A DNA stretch of 64,000 nt. Origin: an uncultured Paracoccaceae bacterium. GTDB lineage: Bacteria; Pseudomonadota; Alphaproteobacteria; Rhodobacterales; Rhodobacteraceae. Positions 31,185 through 40,137 of the stretch are shown here, piece by piece (position 1 is the stretch's first letter; every line of letters starts with the position of its first letter). The notes under the pieces were generated by a model that had not been told where the DNA came from, made no database searches, and worked only from the letters and a program-made list of their open reading frames with translations. A program made the translations under genes and the position numbers. The DNA is taken from the NCBI GenBank assembly GCA_951812305.1, contig CATOSB010000001.1, positions 372,001 to 436,000 on the forward strand, read 5' to 3'.

Positions 31185-31257
31185 AATTTCAAACTGACCC
31201 ACTACCCATTTTCGTCCATTTCCGGCGCAAGTTTTGGCTGAGATTGCCGCCAATTGA

Positions 31258-31371
31258 GACCGATTGCGCGGCGCTGTCGTAAAACAGGCGGTGACGATTT
31301 ATCTGCCAGACGGTACTTGCTTGAATGATGTGATGGTGGCCACCGGCCATGCAATCGCCAAGAGCTATTGA
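31258..31371 (+). pseudogene. C-terminal fragment of a nuclease-like gene
   Basis: The frame opens after a stop at 31255-31257 and ends at 31371. It encodes KQAVTIYLPDGTCLNDVMVATGHAIAKSY, which resembles the end of staphylococcal-nuclease-type (thermonuclease) proteins. No start or N-terminal half is present; the prophage or element 2 border lies just upstream. Weak call. Otherwise the 31,209-31,440 stretch contains no gene that I can see and is AT-rich at its end. Confidence 0.35.
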
Positions 31372-31440
31372 GGTCTTTTTCAGAGTGGATACGAATATAT
31401 TACGAACGTATCCTCTAATTATTTGATTTTATTACAATTT

Positions 31441-31517
31441 TGGTGCCCGGGGGCGGAATCGAACCACCGACACGAGGATTTTCAGTCCACTGCTCTACCC
31501 CTGAGCTACCCGGGCAC
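31441..31517 (-). tRNA. tRNA-Phe (GAA)
   Basis: The minus strand folds as a full cloverleaf: acceptor GTGCCCG/CGGGCAC, anticodon loop CTGAAAA with anticodon GAA, T-loop GGTTCGATTCC and an encoded CCA (31443-31441). Its 3' end faces the prophage, so it may be the attachment site of the HK97-type phage. Confidence 0.97.
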
Positions 31518-31601
31518 GGGTGAGCGTTTCCGCTCTGGGTCGGGGCGTTTTAGTGGGATGTGAGAGGCGTGTCCAGTTGGAATTGTTGGTAAATCTTACG
31601 C

Positions 31602-32216
31602 TTAGGACTCGTCCTTCCAGCCTTGGCCGCGGTGGGATCCGTCGCAGTATGGCTTGTTGCCAGAGTGACCACAGCGGCAGAGGACCTTTTTGTCAGCGAT
31701 GGCACCCTCCCCGGCGATTGGTGCATCGATTTCGACGCCAAGAGCCCAATACGGCCCGTCTTTTTCTATTGCGATTTCAGCGCGTTGGGGCATCAAATGG
31801 CCCTCGTCGGCAAGGCTGAGCGCGCCGGAGGGGCAAGCGCGGACGATGGCACGAATTTCATCAGCGCTTGCGCCGTTTGGATTGCACCAGGGTTTTGAAT
31901 TGGGATCAAAGACTTGCGGCAATTCAGTGGCGCAGAATGCTGCGTGACTGCAGACACGGGGATTATAAAGCACGGTAACTTCATCCCCCTGATAAGACAG
32001 CACAATATCCTTGCCAGAAGGCTCACCGCCGCTGGACTTAAACCCGATGTCGTTATGAGTTCCGTCACAGAAAGGCTTGTTATTGGATTGCCCACAGCGA
32101 CACAACGCCATCACGGGTTTGACTTCGACGGCATTGCCGTCAGAATCCGTCATGGATTCCAACCCTTTAATGACGAGGGGGCCGTCTTCACGTTCTTCGA
32201 TCACGGGTTTGGACAT
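31602..32216 (-). CDS. CDGSH iron-sulphur protein with central 4Fe-4S mono-cluster domain
   Basis: This 204-residue protein has two CDGSH zinc-finger-like [2Fe-2S] motifs, CRCGQSNNKPFCDGTH near residues 39-54 and CRCGHSGNKPYCDGSH near the C-terminus, and between them a DUF1271/Fer4_19-type domain with the Cys set CSHAAFC...CRACPSGAL-like spacing. It would bind redox-active Fe-S clusters in the cytoplasm. The ATG at 32216 follows AGGAG; a TTG at 32222 is less likely. It is the last gene of the ABC transporter/LLM cluster by strand, 150 bp after the hydrolase gene. Confidence 0.85.
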   Translation of the reverse strand: MSKPVIEEREDGPLVIKGLESMTDSDGNAVEVKPVMALCRCGQSNNKPFCDGTHNDIGFKSSGGEPSGKDIVLSYQGDEVTVLYNPRVCSHAAFCATELPQVFDPNSKPWCNPNGASADEIRAIVRACPSGALSLADEGHLMPQRAEIAIEKDGPYWALGVEIDAPIAGEGAIADKKVLCRCGHSGNKPYCDGSHRGQGWKDES

Positions 32217-32365
32217 GGTCAATCTCCTGACAACGAATGTGTAATCCTACCGCGCTGTGGGATCGAATTCATTCAAAAAACTGTGCGAAAATGCAGGGAT
32301 TATGTTCGGTATGATTTGGCTGTCGGTATTGCGTCAGTATTCTTAGCGCCGGTTCGCTTTGCGCC

Positions 32366-33145
32366 TTAGTTCGAAAGCGCGCCGATAAAGTCCGAAATGT
32401 GATGGGCAACCTCTTCTCCTGCCTCCAACAGAATTGAGTGTTTGAGATCTGGGAGTATCACAAGACGCGAATTTGGCATGGCATCGTGGATTTTCCGGTT
32501 CAGGCGCGGGCTGCAACCGCCGTCCGTTTCGCCCGTCAGGATCAATGACGGCACAGATACTTCATGCAGCCAGGGCGACATTTCCGTACCGGCATAGATG
32601 CGAAAGACGTTCAGAAAAACTTCAGCATCTGTTCCGACAACCTGCTTCAGGCGACGCTCTACAATTTCTGGATGTTTAGAAATGAAATTGTCGGTGTACC
32701 AGCGGTCGATCAGCGTTTGCAGAACATTCTCGACGCCCTTTTCCTCCATTGCTTTGACAACGCCCCAGACCTTTTGACTGTCGTCCCCCGTTCGGAAGGC
32801 CGCTGTTGAGAGAAGCCCGAGGGACAAGGTGCGTTCGGGATAGGCCCGCGCGTAAGCCGGGCCGATCATTCCGCCAAGCGAATGGCCTGCAATGTGGATC
32901 TTTTCAAAACCCGACCGGACCCGAACCTGTTCAAGATCCGCTACCAATTCATCCAAACCAAATTCCGGCCCAGTGTCGGGCGATGTGCCGTGTCCGCGCA
33001 GGTCATAACTGACCACCGTGAATTTTGAGGTCAGATGTGGCATCAGAAATCGCCAAGTATCGCGTGCCGCGCCGATCCCATGCACAAGGAAAAGCGGCGG
33101 GCCATCACCTAATATCGAAAATTCACAGTCGACAGCCTTGGCCAT
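32366..33145 (-). CDS. Alpha/beta hydrolase
   Basis: This 259-residue protein has the hydrolase triad context: oxyanion HGIGAARDTW near residue 24, nucleophile Ser in GHSLGG near 90, Asp in GETDGG near 206 and His in DLKHSI near 235. The start at 33145 has GGAGGAGAG upstream; a GTG-type longer start at 33163 is possible. It follows the LLM oxidoreductase gene by 33 bp, so the two probably act in one pathway. The substrate is unknown; esters, lactones or C-C bonds are all possible in this fold. Confidence 0.85.
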   Translation of the reverse strand: MAKAVDCEFSILGDGPPLFLVHGIGAARDTWRFLMPHLTSKFTVVSYDLRGHGTSPDTGPEFGLDELVADLEQVRVRSGFEKIHIAGHSLGGMIGPAYARAYPERTLSLGLLSTAAFRTGDDSQKVWGVVKAMEEKGVENVLQTLIDRWYTDNFISKHPEIVERRLKQVVGTDAEVFLNVFRIYAGTEMSPWLHEVSVPSLILTGETDGGCSPRLNRKIHDAMPNSRLVILPDLKHSILLEAGEEVAHHISDFIGALSN

Positions 33146-33178
33146 AATCAGACTCTCCTCCACACGCGGTGCATTCTT

Positions 33179-34225
33179 TTAACCCGCCGCACTTGCAACC
33201 AGGGAACCGGTTTCGAAATGCGGCATCACTTCTTCGGCAAAGCATTGTATGCAATCCAACGTTTCTGCCTGAGCGACACCAAAGTTCACACTAAGCATGA
33301 CTCTGTCTATGCCAAGTTCAGCATAAGGTGAGAGCTTGTCGATCATCTCTGTTGGAGTGCAGATCAGCAGGTTTTCGGCAAGTTCGTCGCGCGACTGTTT
33401 GCGTGGTAAGGGGCGGATCATGCCACTGTCGACAATTCCGGGACCAGTGAACACGTTGTCGAACTTGCTGTAATAGTGTTCTGCCAGATCAAGTTTTTCC
33501 GCGCGATCGGAATCTGAACGAGCGATAAAGCCAACCCGTGAAAGTGAGATTGTCAGGTCTTTGCCCGCGTCCTGCATTTCATCCTTGGCATGGTTGAATG
33601 CACCCACTTGATCGAGCAACAGTTGTCGGTTTCCAGCCAGCGGCGTTGTTTGAATGTGAAACCCGCGCTTTGTGCAGTGATAAATACCTTCGGGGTTCAT
33701 CACAGCCATCATCAATTTCGGACCACCCGGTCGGATGGGGCGTGGCATGATGGTGATTGGATCGAATTTATAGTACTTGCCGTCCCATGACACTTCTTCA
33801 TCTTGCAAAAGCGCCTGCAGAACTTCCAAAGACTCGTCGAACCGTTCGCGCGTTTCGTCAATCGGAACGCCCAACCGGCCCATCTCATACGCAAACGCGC
33901 CGCGCCCAACACCAAGCATTAAGCGCCCGTCAGTCAGAATATCGGCCACCACGACCTCTCCCGCGTAGGTCCGCATGTCGTGCAGTGGCAAAACGACAAC
34001 CGACGTCATGATCTTAACACGCTTGGTGTGCGCCGCGATTTTCACCGCAAATTGCAATGGCGCGGGCATCATCAGGATGTTGATCAGGTGATGTTCTGTT
34101 AACGAAACGCAATCGAATCCAAGTTGGTCGGCAAGGACCGCCTGTTCCAGCATGTCAGCATAAACACTGTCACCACCGTAGGATTTTTCGGGGTAATCGG
34201 CAGAAAGTTGAACGCTGAACTTCAT
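33179..34225 (-). CDS. LLM-class flavin-dependent oxidoreductase
   Basis: This 348-residue protein is a luciferase-like monooxygenase: LGFDCVSLTEHHL near residues 36-48, the TSVVVLPLHDMRTYAGEVVVADILTDGRLMLGVGRG-type core near 75-110 and a TIM-barrel length. It would oxidise an organic substrate with reduced FMN supplied by a separate reductase, which is not seen here. It lies between the transporter genes and the hydrolase, in the same direction, 124 bp after the terminator that ends the transporter unit. Confidence 0.85.
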   Translation of the reverse strand: MKFSVQLSADYPEKSYGGDSVYADMLEQAVLADQLGFDCVSLTEHHLINILMMPAPLQFAVKIAAHTKRVKIMTSVVVLPLHDMRTYAGEVVVADILTDGRLMLGVGRGAFAYEMGRLGVPIDETRERFDESLEVLQALLQDEEVSWDGKYYKFDPITIMPRPIRPGGPKLMMAVMNPEGIYHCTKRGFHIQTTPLAGNRQLLLDQVGAFNHAKDEMQDAGKDLTISLSRVGFIARSDSDRAEKLDLAEHYYSKFDNVFTGPGIVDSGMIRPLPRKQSRDELAENLLICTPTEMIDKLSPYAELGIDRVMLSVNFGVAQAETLDCIQCFAEEVMPHFETGSLVASAAG

Positions 34226-34349
34226 AGCAGATAACTCAACATCCTAGTCGTTTGTCCAATTCCTAGTCGAAGGCGGGTTGGCCGAAAAGGAAATTCAGGC
34301 GCGAACCGCTTCACATATGGCCACCAATTGACCGCACCTGAAAGCAAAA

Positions 34350-34370
34350 CGCCCCGGACAAACCGGGGCG
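34350..34370 (-). terminator. Intrinsic terminator after the solute-binding protein gene
   Basis: CGCCCCGG (34350-34357) and CCGGGGCG (34363-34370) form a strong stem; on the minus strand it is followed by TTTTGCTTT. It ends the transporter transcript 28 bp after the 34399 stop and separates it from the LLM gene. Confidence 0.8.
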
Positions 34371-34398
34371 CTTCGAAGGTTGTTAATTTGGGGTTCGC

Positions 34399-35943
34399 TT
34401 AGCTGAACCACCAACGCTCTGCGATCCGCGAGCCGTCCATCTGCCAGAGGTTGCCGATGGTGCCCGAGTTGGCCAACTTGGTCGAGTGCGCGTCGACATA
34501 GTTTGCGTACATCGGAATGATCGTGCCGCCTTCTTCGGACATGATCATCTGCATCTCGGTGTAGATCTCTTTCCGCTTGGCGGAATCGAGTTCTGCACGG
34601 CCTTCAAGAAGCAGTGACTGAAAACGCTCGTTTTCCCAATGGCTGTCGTTCCACGGCACGCCGGATTCATAAGCGGTTGAGAACATCCAGTCTTCGGTCG
34701 CGCGACCGGACCAGTAGCAAGCGCACCAAGGCTTCTTCAGCCAAACGTTGGACCAGTAACCGTCATCGGGTTCCTGTACCACGTTGATGTTGATGCCGGC
34801 AGCCGCAGCCGATGCCTGGAAGAGCTGTGCTGCATCAACGGCGCCCGGGAAGGCGGCGTTGGCAGCGGACAGATCGAGATCAATCGAATCCACTCCGGCG
34901 GCTTTCAGAAATGACTTTGCCTTATCGGGATCATATTCCAGCTGCGGCAGTTCAGAGGCATAGAACTGGTTCGCTGGACCGATTGGGTGGTCGTTGCCGA
35001 TGGCACCGTGCCCAAGCAGGATTTTGTCGACCAATTCCTGACGATTGACGGCGTATTTCAACGCTTTGCGAACATTGACGTCATCATAAGGCGACGTGTT
35101 GGTTAGCATCGGGAACGTGAAGTGCTGGTTGCCCGTCACTTCAAAGATCTCGACATTCGGGTTGGCTTTCAAAAGTGCCTCAGTTTTGAAATCAACGCGG
35201 TTCACGGCGTCAACCTGACCGGTCATCAGTGCGTTCATACGGGCTGAAGAGTCGTTGATCGCAATCTGTTCGATCGAGTCGAACCAACCGCCATTGCCGT
35301 CCTTGTAGTGGCCGTCAACACGGCTGACCACGGCGCGCACGCCCGGATCGAAGTTTTCGACCTTATAAAGGCCGGTGCCGTTACCGCTTGCGATGGCTTC
35401 TTCAATCTCACCAGCCGGGAACATAAGGATGTGATAGTCAGACAAGAGGTACGGGAAGTCCGCGTTGCCGGCGGCAAGCGTGAACTGCACTTGGTGCTCG
35501 TCCATCTTTTTCATCTCGGTGATCGAGGCGACGATGGGTTTCGCGGCGGACTTGGCGCCTTCGGCGACGTGCATCTGAAGCGATGCGATTACGTCATCGG
35601 CACCGAAGGATTTGCCGCTGTGGAACGTTACGCCCTTGCGCAAATTGAACGTCCAGGTCACGGCGTCGGGGCTGGCTTCCCAGCTTTCGGCCAGTTCACC
35701 GACCAATTCGCCAGAAGCGTTAACTTCGGTCAGACAGTCAAAAACCGTGCCGTGGCCAAGCATGATCATGAAACTGTCAGAATGTGTGCGGCCATCCCAG
35801 CTATCGGATGTGTTCGCACCTGCGATGCCAAGGCGCAGCGTGCCGCCGCGTTTGGCCATTGCGGTGGCCGGAACACCGGTCGCGGCCAGAACACCCGCCG
35901 CTGCACCGGTCTTCAGAAGACCGCGTCGTGTAAATCGAGACAT
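34399..35943 (-). CDS. ABC transporter substrate-binding protein (family 5), Tat-exported
   Basis: This 514-residue periplasmic protein belongs to the peptide/nickel/opine family (SBP_bac_5). A Tat signal (SRFTRRGLLKTGAAAGVLAATG) opens it, with cleavage likely after ATAMA. The start at 35943 follows AGGAAAC; the frame continues to 35994 without need. It would capture the ligand for the DppB/C-like permeases and the fused ATPase encoded upstream. Ligand unknown. The Tat rather than Sec signal hints at a folded or cofactor-binding precursor. Confidence 0.9.
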   Translation of the reverse strand: MSRFTRRGLLKTGAAAGVLAATGVPATAMAKRGGTLRLGIAGANTSDSWDGRTHSDSFMIMLGHGTVFDCLTEVNASGELVGELAESWEASPDAVTWTFNLRKGVTFHSGKSFGADDVIASLQMHVAEGAKSAAKPIVASITEMKKMDEHQVQFTLAAGNADFPYLLSDYHILMFPAGEIEEAIASGNGTGLYKVENFDPGVRAVVSRVDGHYKDGNGGWFDSIEQIAINDSSARMNALMTGQVDAVNRVDFKTEALLKANPNVEIFEVTGNQHFTFPMLTNTSPYDDVNVRKALKYAVNRQELVDKILLGHGAIGNDHPIGPANQFYASELPQLEYDPDKAKSFLKAAGVDSIDLDLSAANAAFPGAVDAAQLFQASAAAAGININVVQEPDDGYWSNVWLKKPWCACYWSGRATEDWMFSTAYESGVPWNDSHWENERFQSLLLEGRAELDSAKRKEIYTEMQMIMSEEGGTIIPMYANYVDAHSTKLANSGTIGNLWQMDGSRIAERWWFS

Positions 35944-36018
35944 ATGTTTCCTCCCATTATCTCTTTGCTGTAGCGGCATTTGCCGCCGTTTCATATGGTT
36001 CGTTATACAGTGATTCGG

Positions 36019-37716
36019 CTACATTCTATCAACAGCCGCGTCTCCGATGTTATCAACTCCGCGTTCCGTCAGCAGATTTGTCAGCCAATCGGGGTCCATT
36101 TCCGGTACGGAGCTGAGCAACAGATCGGTGTATGCATGATGTGGCGGGCGGAACATTTCGTCCTTAGCGCCGGATTCGACGACTTTGCCATCCTTCATAA
36201 CCACAACCTCATCGGCGATGGCTTTGACCGTGGCAAGGTCGTGAGTGATGAACATATATGAAAGGTTCAGTTCGTCCTGCAATTTTGCGAGAAGCTTTAA
36301 AATGCCTTCGGCGACGAGCTGGTCGAGGGCCGATGTCACCTCGTCACAGATGATAAACTTTGGCTCTGCGGCCAGCGCGCGGGCGATGCCGATACGTTGT
36401 TTTTGACCGCCGGAGAGTTCAGATGGCAAACGATCGATATATTGATCCGGTTCCATCTCGATTTCGTTCAGCAACTCGCGCACACGCTCGCGCTTTTGCT
36501 TGCCGGTCAGGCCCATGTAAAATTCAACCGGGCGACCAATGATTTCGCCGATTTTTTTACGTGGGTTCAGCGCGGTGTCGGCCATCTGATAGATCATCTG
36601 GGCCTGACGAAGTTGCATCTTGTCGCGTTTACGATAGTCCAGCGGCAGGGGATCGCCATCAAATTCGATGTGACCCGACAACGGTGGCAGCAAGCCAGTA
36701 ATACAGCGCGCGGCGGTGGACTTACCGGACCCGGATTCGCCGACCACCGCAACCGTGCGGCCAGCATGGATGTCGAAAGAAATGTCGTGCAAGACAGGCA
36801 CTTTGCCGTAAGCGGCGGTTACGTTTTTGACGCTGATGACCGGGGTTGCGCCCTCCTTGGCCAGTGGCTTTTGCTTTCGCTCGAAACTACGCACGGCCCA
36901 AAGGCTTTTGGTGTATTCTTCCTGGGGGTTGGAAAGCATCGAGCGCGTGTCGCTCTCTTCGACCTCATCGCCTTTCAACAGAACCTTGATCCGGTCAGCC
37001 ATCTGCGCCACGACGGCGAGGTCGTGCGTGATGTAGATCGCAGCAGTGTCGAACTGTTCGACGATATCGCGGATCGACGCCAGCACCTCAATCTGAGTGG
37101 TCACATCCAACGCCGTGGTCGGCTCGTCAAAGATAATCAGATCGGGGCGACACGCCATCGCCATCGCCGTCATCGCACGCTGTAATTGTCCGCCGGAAAC
37201 CTGATGCGGATAGCGGAAGCCGATTTCATCAGGGTTGGGAAGGCGAAGGCGGCGATAAAGTTCGATGCCGTCGGACTGGCTTTCGCCTTTCGAGCTGACG
37301 CTGTGCTGAACCGGCGCTTCAGTGTGCTGGTCAATCAGTTTATGCGCGGGGTTGAAGCTGGCCGCAGCAGATTGCGCAACATATGCGATGCGCTTGCCAA
37401 GCAGGCCGCGCTTAACTGCGGCAGAGGCATTTACAAGGTCGATGCCGTCAAATTTGACGCCGCCGGATTTGATGCGCACGCCATCGCGGGTGAAGCCCAT
37501 CGCGGCAAGTCCAAGGGTCGATTTGCCAGCACCGGATTCGCCGATGAGGCCCAGCACTTCGCCTTTTTTCAGCGCCAGCGATGCGCCGTTGATGATCGGG
37601 TTCCAGGTTTCGTCGGACCGGCCCTCAATCCAGAGGTCCTCGATCTCGACAAGGAACTCGTCACTTGTGGCGACAGGTTCGCTGGCGACGGCTTTACGAG
37701 CTGCAGCTTGGGCCAT
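36019..37716 (-). CDS. ABC transporter ATPase, DppD-DppF fusion
   Basis: This 565-residue protein has two complete ATP-binding domains. The first has Walker A GESGAGKST near 59-67, signature VSGGQ near 173 and Walker B LIIFDEPT near 194. The second has GESGSGKST near 332-340, LSGGQ near 445 and FIICDEVT near 466. Such fusions power oligopeptide/opine-type importers. It begins 4 bp after the permease gene and precedes the binding protein gene by 75 bp. Confidence 0.92.
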   Translation of the reverse strand: MAQAAARKAVASEPVATSDEFLVEIEDLWIEGRSDETWNPIINGASLALKKGEVLGLIGESGAGKSTLGLAAMGFTRDGVRIKSGGVKFDGIDLVNASAAVKRGLLGKRIAYVAQSAAASFNPAHKLIDQHTEAPVQHSVSSKGESQSDGIELYRRLRLPNPDEIGFRYPHQVSGGQLQRAMTAMAMACRPDLIIFDEPTTALDVTTQIEVLASIRDIVEQFDTAAIYITHDLAVVAQMADRIKVLLKGDEVEESDTRSMLSNPQEEYTKSLWAVRSFERKQKPLAKEGATPVISVKNVTAAYGKVPVLHDISFDIHAGRTVAVVGESGSGKSTAARCITGLLPPLSGHIEFDGDPLPLDYRKRDKMQLRQAQMIYQMADTALNPRKKIGEIIGRPVEFYMGLTGKQKRERVRELLNEIEMEPDQYIDRLPSELSGGQKQRIGIARALAAEPKFIICDEVTSALDQLVAEGILKLLAKLQDELNLSYMFITHDLATVKAIADEVVVMKDGKVVESGAKDEMFRPPHHAYTDLLLSSVPEMDPDWLTNLLTERGVDNIGDAAVDRM

Positions 37717-37720
37717 GCGT

Positions 37721-39073
37721 CTACTCCTTCAGCCCGGAAGACTTGTGCAGCATCCAGTCGACCACGAAGTTCACGGCGACAGTCAAAAGGGCAATGGCAC
37801 CAGCTGCCAGAAGTGGCGCAGTCGCGACCAGTGGTGCGAAGGATGCGAAGTTGATGAACTGTGCGAGGTCGCGCACCATCGTACCCCAGTCGGCCAGTGG
37901 CGGCTGGATGCCGACGCCGAGGAATGAAAGCGACGCAATCGTCAGGAAGACGAAGCAGAAACGCAGACCAAACTCGGCCAAAAGCGGCGCGGTGGCGTTG
38001 GGCAGAATCTCGCGGAAGATCAGATAGCCAAGACCTTCGCCGCGCAGTTTTGCAGCCTCAATGTAATCCATCACCACTATGTTCATCGCCACTGCACGGG
38101 CGAGGCGGAACACACGGGTTGAATCGATTACCGCGATAATAACGACCATGAATAGGGTCAGTGGCAAGCCGACCTTGTTGGCCCAGACGGATGCAATCGT
38201 CATCAACAGAAGCGCAAAAATCAGCGCCGGGATCGCCATCAGAACGTCAACTGTTCGGCTGACGACCTGGTCAAGCCAGCCGCCGAGCGTGGCCGCGAGG
38301 AACCCAAACGTGCCGCCAATAAAGAACGCCAGACAGGTGGTTGCAAAGGCAATGCCAACCGTGTTCTGAGCGCCGAATATCAGTCGGCTTAGGATGTCTC
38401 GCCCAATTTGATCGGTGCCCAGCGGATATTCTGGGTCACCGCCCATTGCTTCGTTGCCGCCCGGCACGACATTGGCGTTTCCGAGAATCTCTTCCTGCCC
38501 ATAGGGCGCCAGCGGACCGACGATGAACATCACGACAAACAGCGCAAGAACCAGAAGGAAGATAGCGCCAGTTGCGGCAAGCACGCTGGGAGAAGCGTTG
38601 CGGCTCATCAGGGTGATGATCACGATGCCTGCGATACCTACGCCGATGATTGCGTTGACGGAAACCTGACCGGCAAAAATCGCAAGGAAGGCGTAAAAGA
38701 TGATGACCAGAATGCCGAAGGCGGCCGTGAACGGCATGGATCGGAACGCTTTGCGCGAAACTTCCGGCCCAACCACGGTGCCAAGGAACCGGAACCAATA
38801 AGCCGCCACCGAAAACGCAATGAAGCCTTGAACCGCCCAACGGAAGAAGATCACGCTGGCGCGCGGTGCACCGTTCAGCTCAATCGGCTGGAAGTAGAAC
38901 CAAATGCAGAAAGCAAGAGCGAAGAAGCCAAAGACGTAACCGAAGGCAACACCGAAGGGCATGTCGCGGAAGCGCGGCGCGTTTTGTGTGATCTGCTGAC
39001 CGACAAAACGGAACGCCCAAGCCAAAAGTCCGAGGACAATTACGCCTGCTATGATCCAGAGCCACCAAGTCAT
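37721..39073 (-). CDS. ABC transporter permease (DppC-like) with extended N-terminus
   Basis: This 450-residue membrane protein has the DppC-type permease domain in its second half, with EAA-loop motif EAAKLRGEGLGYLIFREILPN near 347-367. The first 200 residues carry five or so extra hydrophobic helices, unlike the usual 280-300-residue DppC. This longer form is known in some alphaproteobacterial transporters. It overlaps the DppB-like gene by 4 bp and is followed after 4 bp by the fused ATPase gene. Confidence 0.88.
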   Translation of the reverse strand: MTWWLWIIAGVIVLGLLAWAFRFVGQQITQNAPRFRDMPFGVAFGYVFGFFALAFCIWFYFQPIELNGAPRASVIFFRWAVQGFIAFSVAAYWFRFLGTVVGPEVSRKAFRSMPFTAAFGILVIIFYAFLAIFAGQVSVNAIIGVGIAGIVIITLMSRNASPSVLAATGAIFLLVLALFVVMFIVGPLAPYGQEEILGNANVVPGGNEAMGGDPEYPLGTDQIGRDILSRLIFGAQNTVGIAFATTCLAFFIGGTFGFLAATLGGWLDQVVSRTVDVLMAIPALIFALLLMTIASVWANKVGLPLTLFMVVIIAVIDSTRVFRLARAVAMNIVVMDYIEAAKLRGEGLGYLIFREILPNATAPLLAEFGLRFCFVFLTIASLSFLGVGIQPPLADWGTMVRDLAQFINFASFAPLVATAPLLAAGAIALLTVAVNFVVDWMLHKSSGLKE

Positions 39074-40059
39074 TTCGGATGCCTCAAGCGTGGGTTCGAT
39101 AGGATCGACAGAATGTCGGCGGCGAGATTCAAAAGAACGTAAGCCGAAGCGAAGATCAGGCAGCAGGCCTGAACTACCGGGATGTCGCGAATTTTCACAC
39201 TGTCGACAAAAAGCTGTCCGATGCCGGGGTAGACGAAGACCACCTCTACCACCACGACGCCGGTGATCAGATAGGCGAGGTTAAGCGCGATGACATTGAT
39301 GATCGGGGCCAATGCGTTCGGCAGGGCGTGAATGACGATGACACGCATGGGCGAGATGCCCTTCAGGCGTGCCATTTCGATGTAGGGGCTGGCCAGCAAG
39401 TTGATGATCGCAGCACGGGTCATGCGCATCATATGCGCAGTCACAACCAGCGTCAGCGTCAGTGCGGGTAACATCGTCTTCTGAAGCCGTTCTCCAAAAC
39501 CCATGCCTTCAAAGATGTTCGACAGTGACGGGAAGATCGGGTTCAGAACGGCGAGGAAGAGGATGAGGATGTAGGCGAGAAAGAATTCCGGTGACGAGAT
39601 AGACGTCAGTGTCGCGATGTTGGTCGCGCGATCAAATACCGAGTTGCGATAGAGAGCAGCCATGATGCCCAGCGTGACCGAAATCGGAACGGCGATGCAG
39701 GCCGTGACGCCAGCAAGGAACATAGTATTGGCAAATCTTGGCGCGATTTGTTCGAGAACGCCCTTCAACTGTGTGCCGCCCATGTTGGACGCAAAATTCA
39801 TCTGCGCAAAGCTGATTCCAAGATCGCCGCGCAGCATTCCGGCAAGCCAGGTAAAGTATCGCTGAAAGTAGGGTTGGTCGAGGCCAAGATCCTCTCGGAT
39901 CGCCTTGATCGCCTCTGGCGTCGCGCCTTGTCCAAGAATGGCTTGCGCAAAATCCCCTGGCAGTGCGTTAACGGCAATGAAAATTACAAGTGATACGACC
40001 AGCAATGTCAAAAGGCCCAAAAGCAGCCTTTGCCCGATGATCTTAAGTACAGAATTCAA
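39070..40059 (-). CDS. ABC transporter permease (DppB-like)
   Basis: This 329-residue membrane protein has the DppB layout: an N-terminal helix (LLLGLLTLLVVSLVIFIAV), a periplasmic stretch with GDLGISF, then five helices with the EAA motif EMARLKGISPMRVIVIHALPN near 229-249. It is the first gene of the transporter operon and overlaps the second permease gene by ATGA. A sigma-70-like promoter lies just upstream (40086-40113). Confidence 0.9.
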   Translation of the reverse strand: MNSVLKIIGQRLLLGLLTLLVVSLVIFIAVNALPGDFAQAILGQGATPEAIKAIREDLGLDQPYFQRYFTWLAGMLRGDLGISFAQMNFASNMGGTQLKGVLEQIAPRFANTMFLAGVTACIAVPISVTLGIMAALYRNSVFDRATNIATLTSISSPEFFLAYILILFLAVLNPIFPSLSNIFEGMGFGERLQKTMLPALTLTLVVTAHMMRMTRAAIINLLASPYIEMARLKGISPMRVIVIHALPNALAPIINVIALNLAYLITGVVVVEVVFVYPGIGQLFVDSVKIRDIPVVQACCLIFASAYVLLNLAADILSILSNPRLRHPK

Positions 40060-40085
40060 ACCGCGTCGTCCCCCCGTCGCTCTTC

Positions 40086-40113
40086 AGGTTAGCAACTGGA
40101 TTGGACTTGTAAA
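40086..40113 (-). promoter_or_regulatory. Candidate promoter of the ABC transporter operon
   Basis: On the minus strand TTTACA (40108-40113) and TAACCT (40086-40091) are 16 bp apart, 27 bp before the start codon of the first permease gene. A weak but well-placed match. Confidence 0.4.
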
Positions 40114-40137
40114 GCATTCTGCTGGTTCTGGCGCTAT

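Larger units (their letters stand above)
29831..31208. mobile_element. Element 2: transposase-less element carrying an SDH-protease operon
   Basis: The right end (31184-31209) is identical over 26 bp to the right end of element 1. The left end starts TGACCA like element 1 and has GGTCAGTTTGAA at 29852-29863. The interior has lower GC than the phage and holds three minus-strand genes and their promoter, and no transposase. No target duplication is visible, so the exact limits are uncertain by several bases. It lies at the right border of the prophage. Confidence 0.6.
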
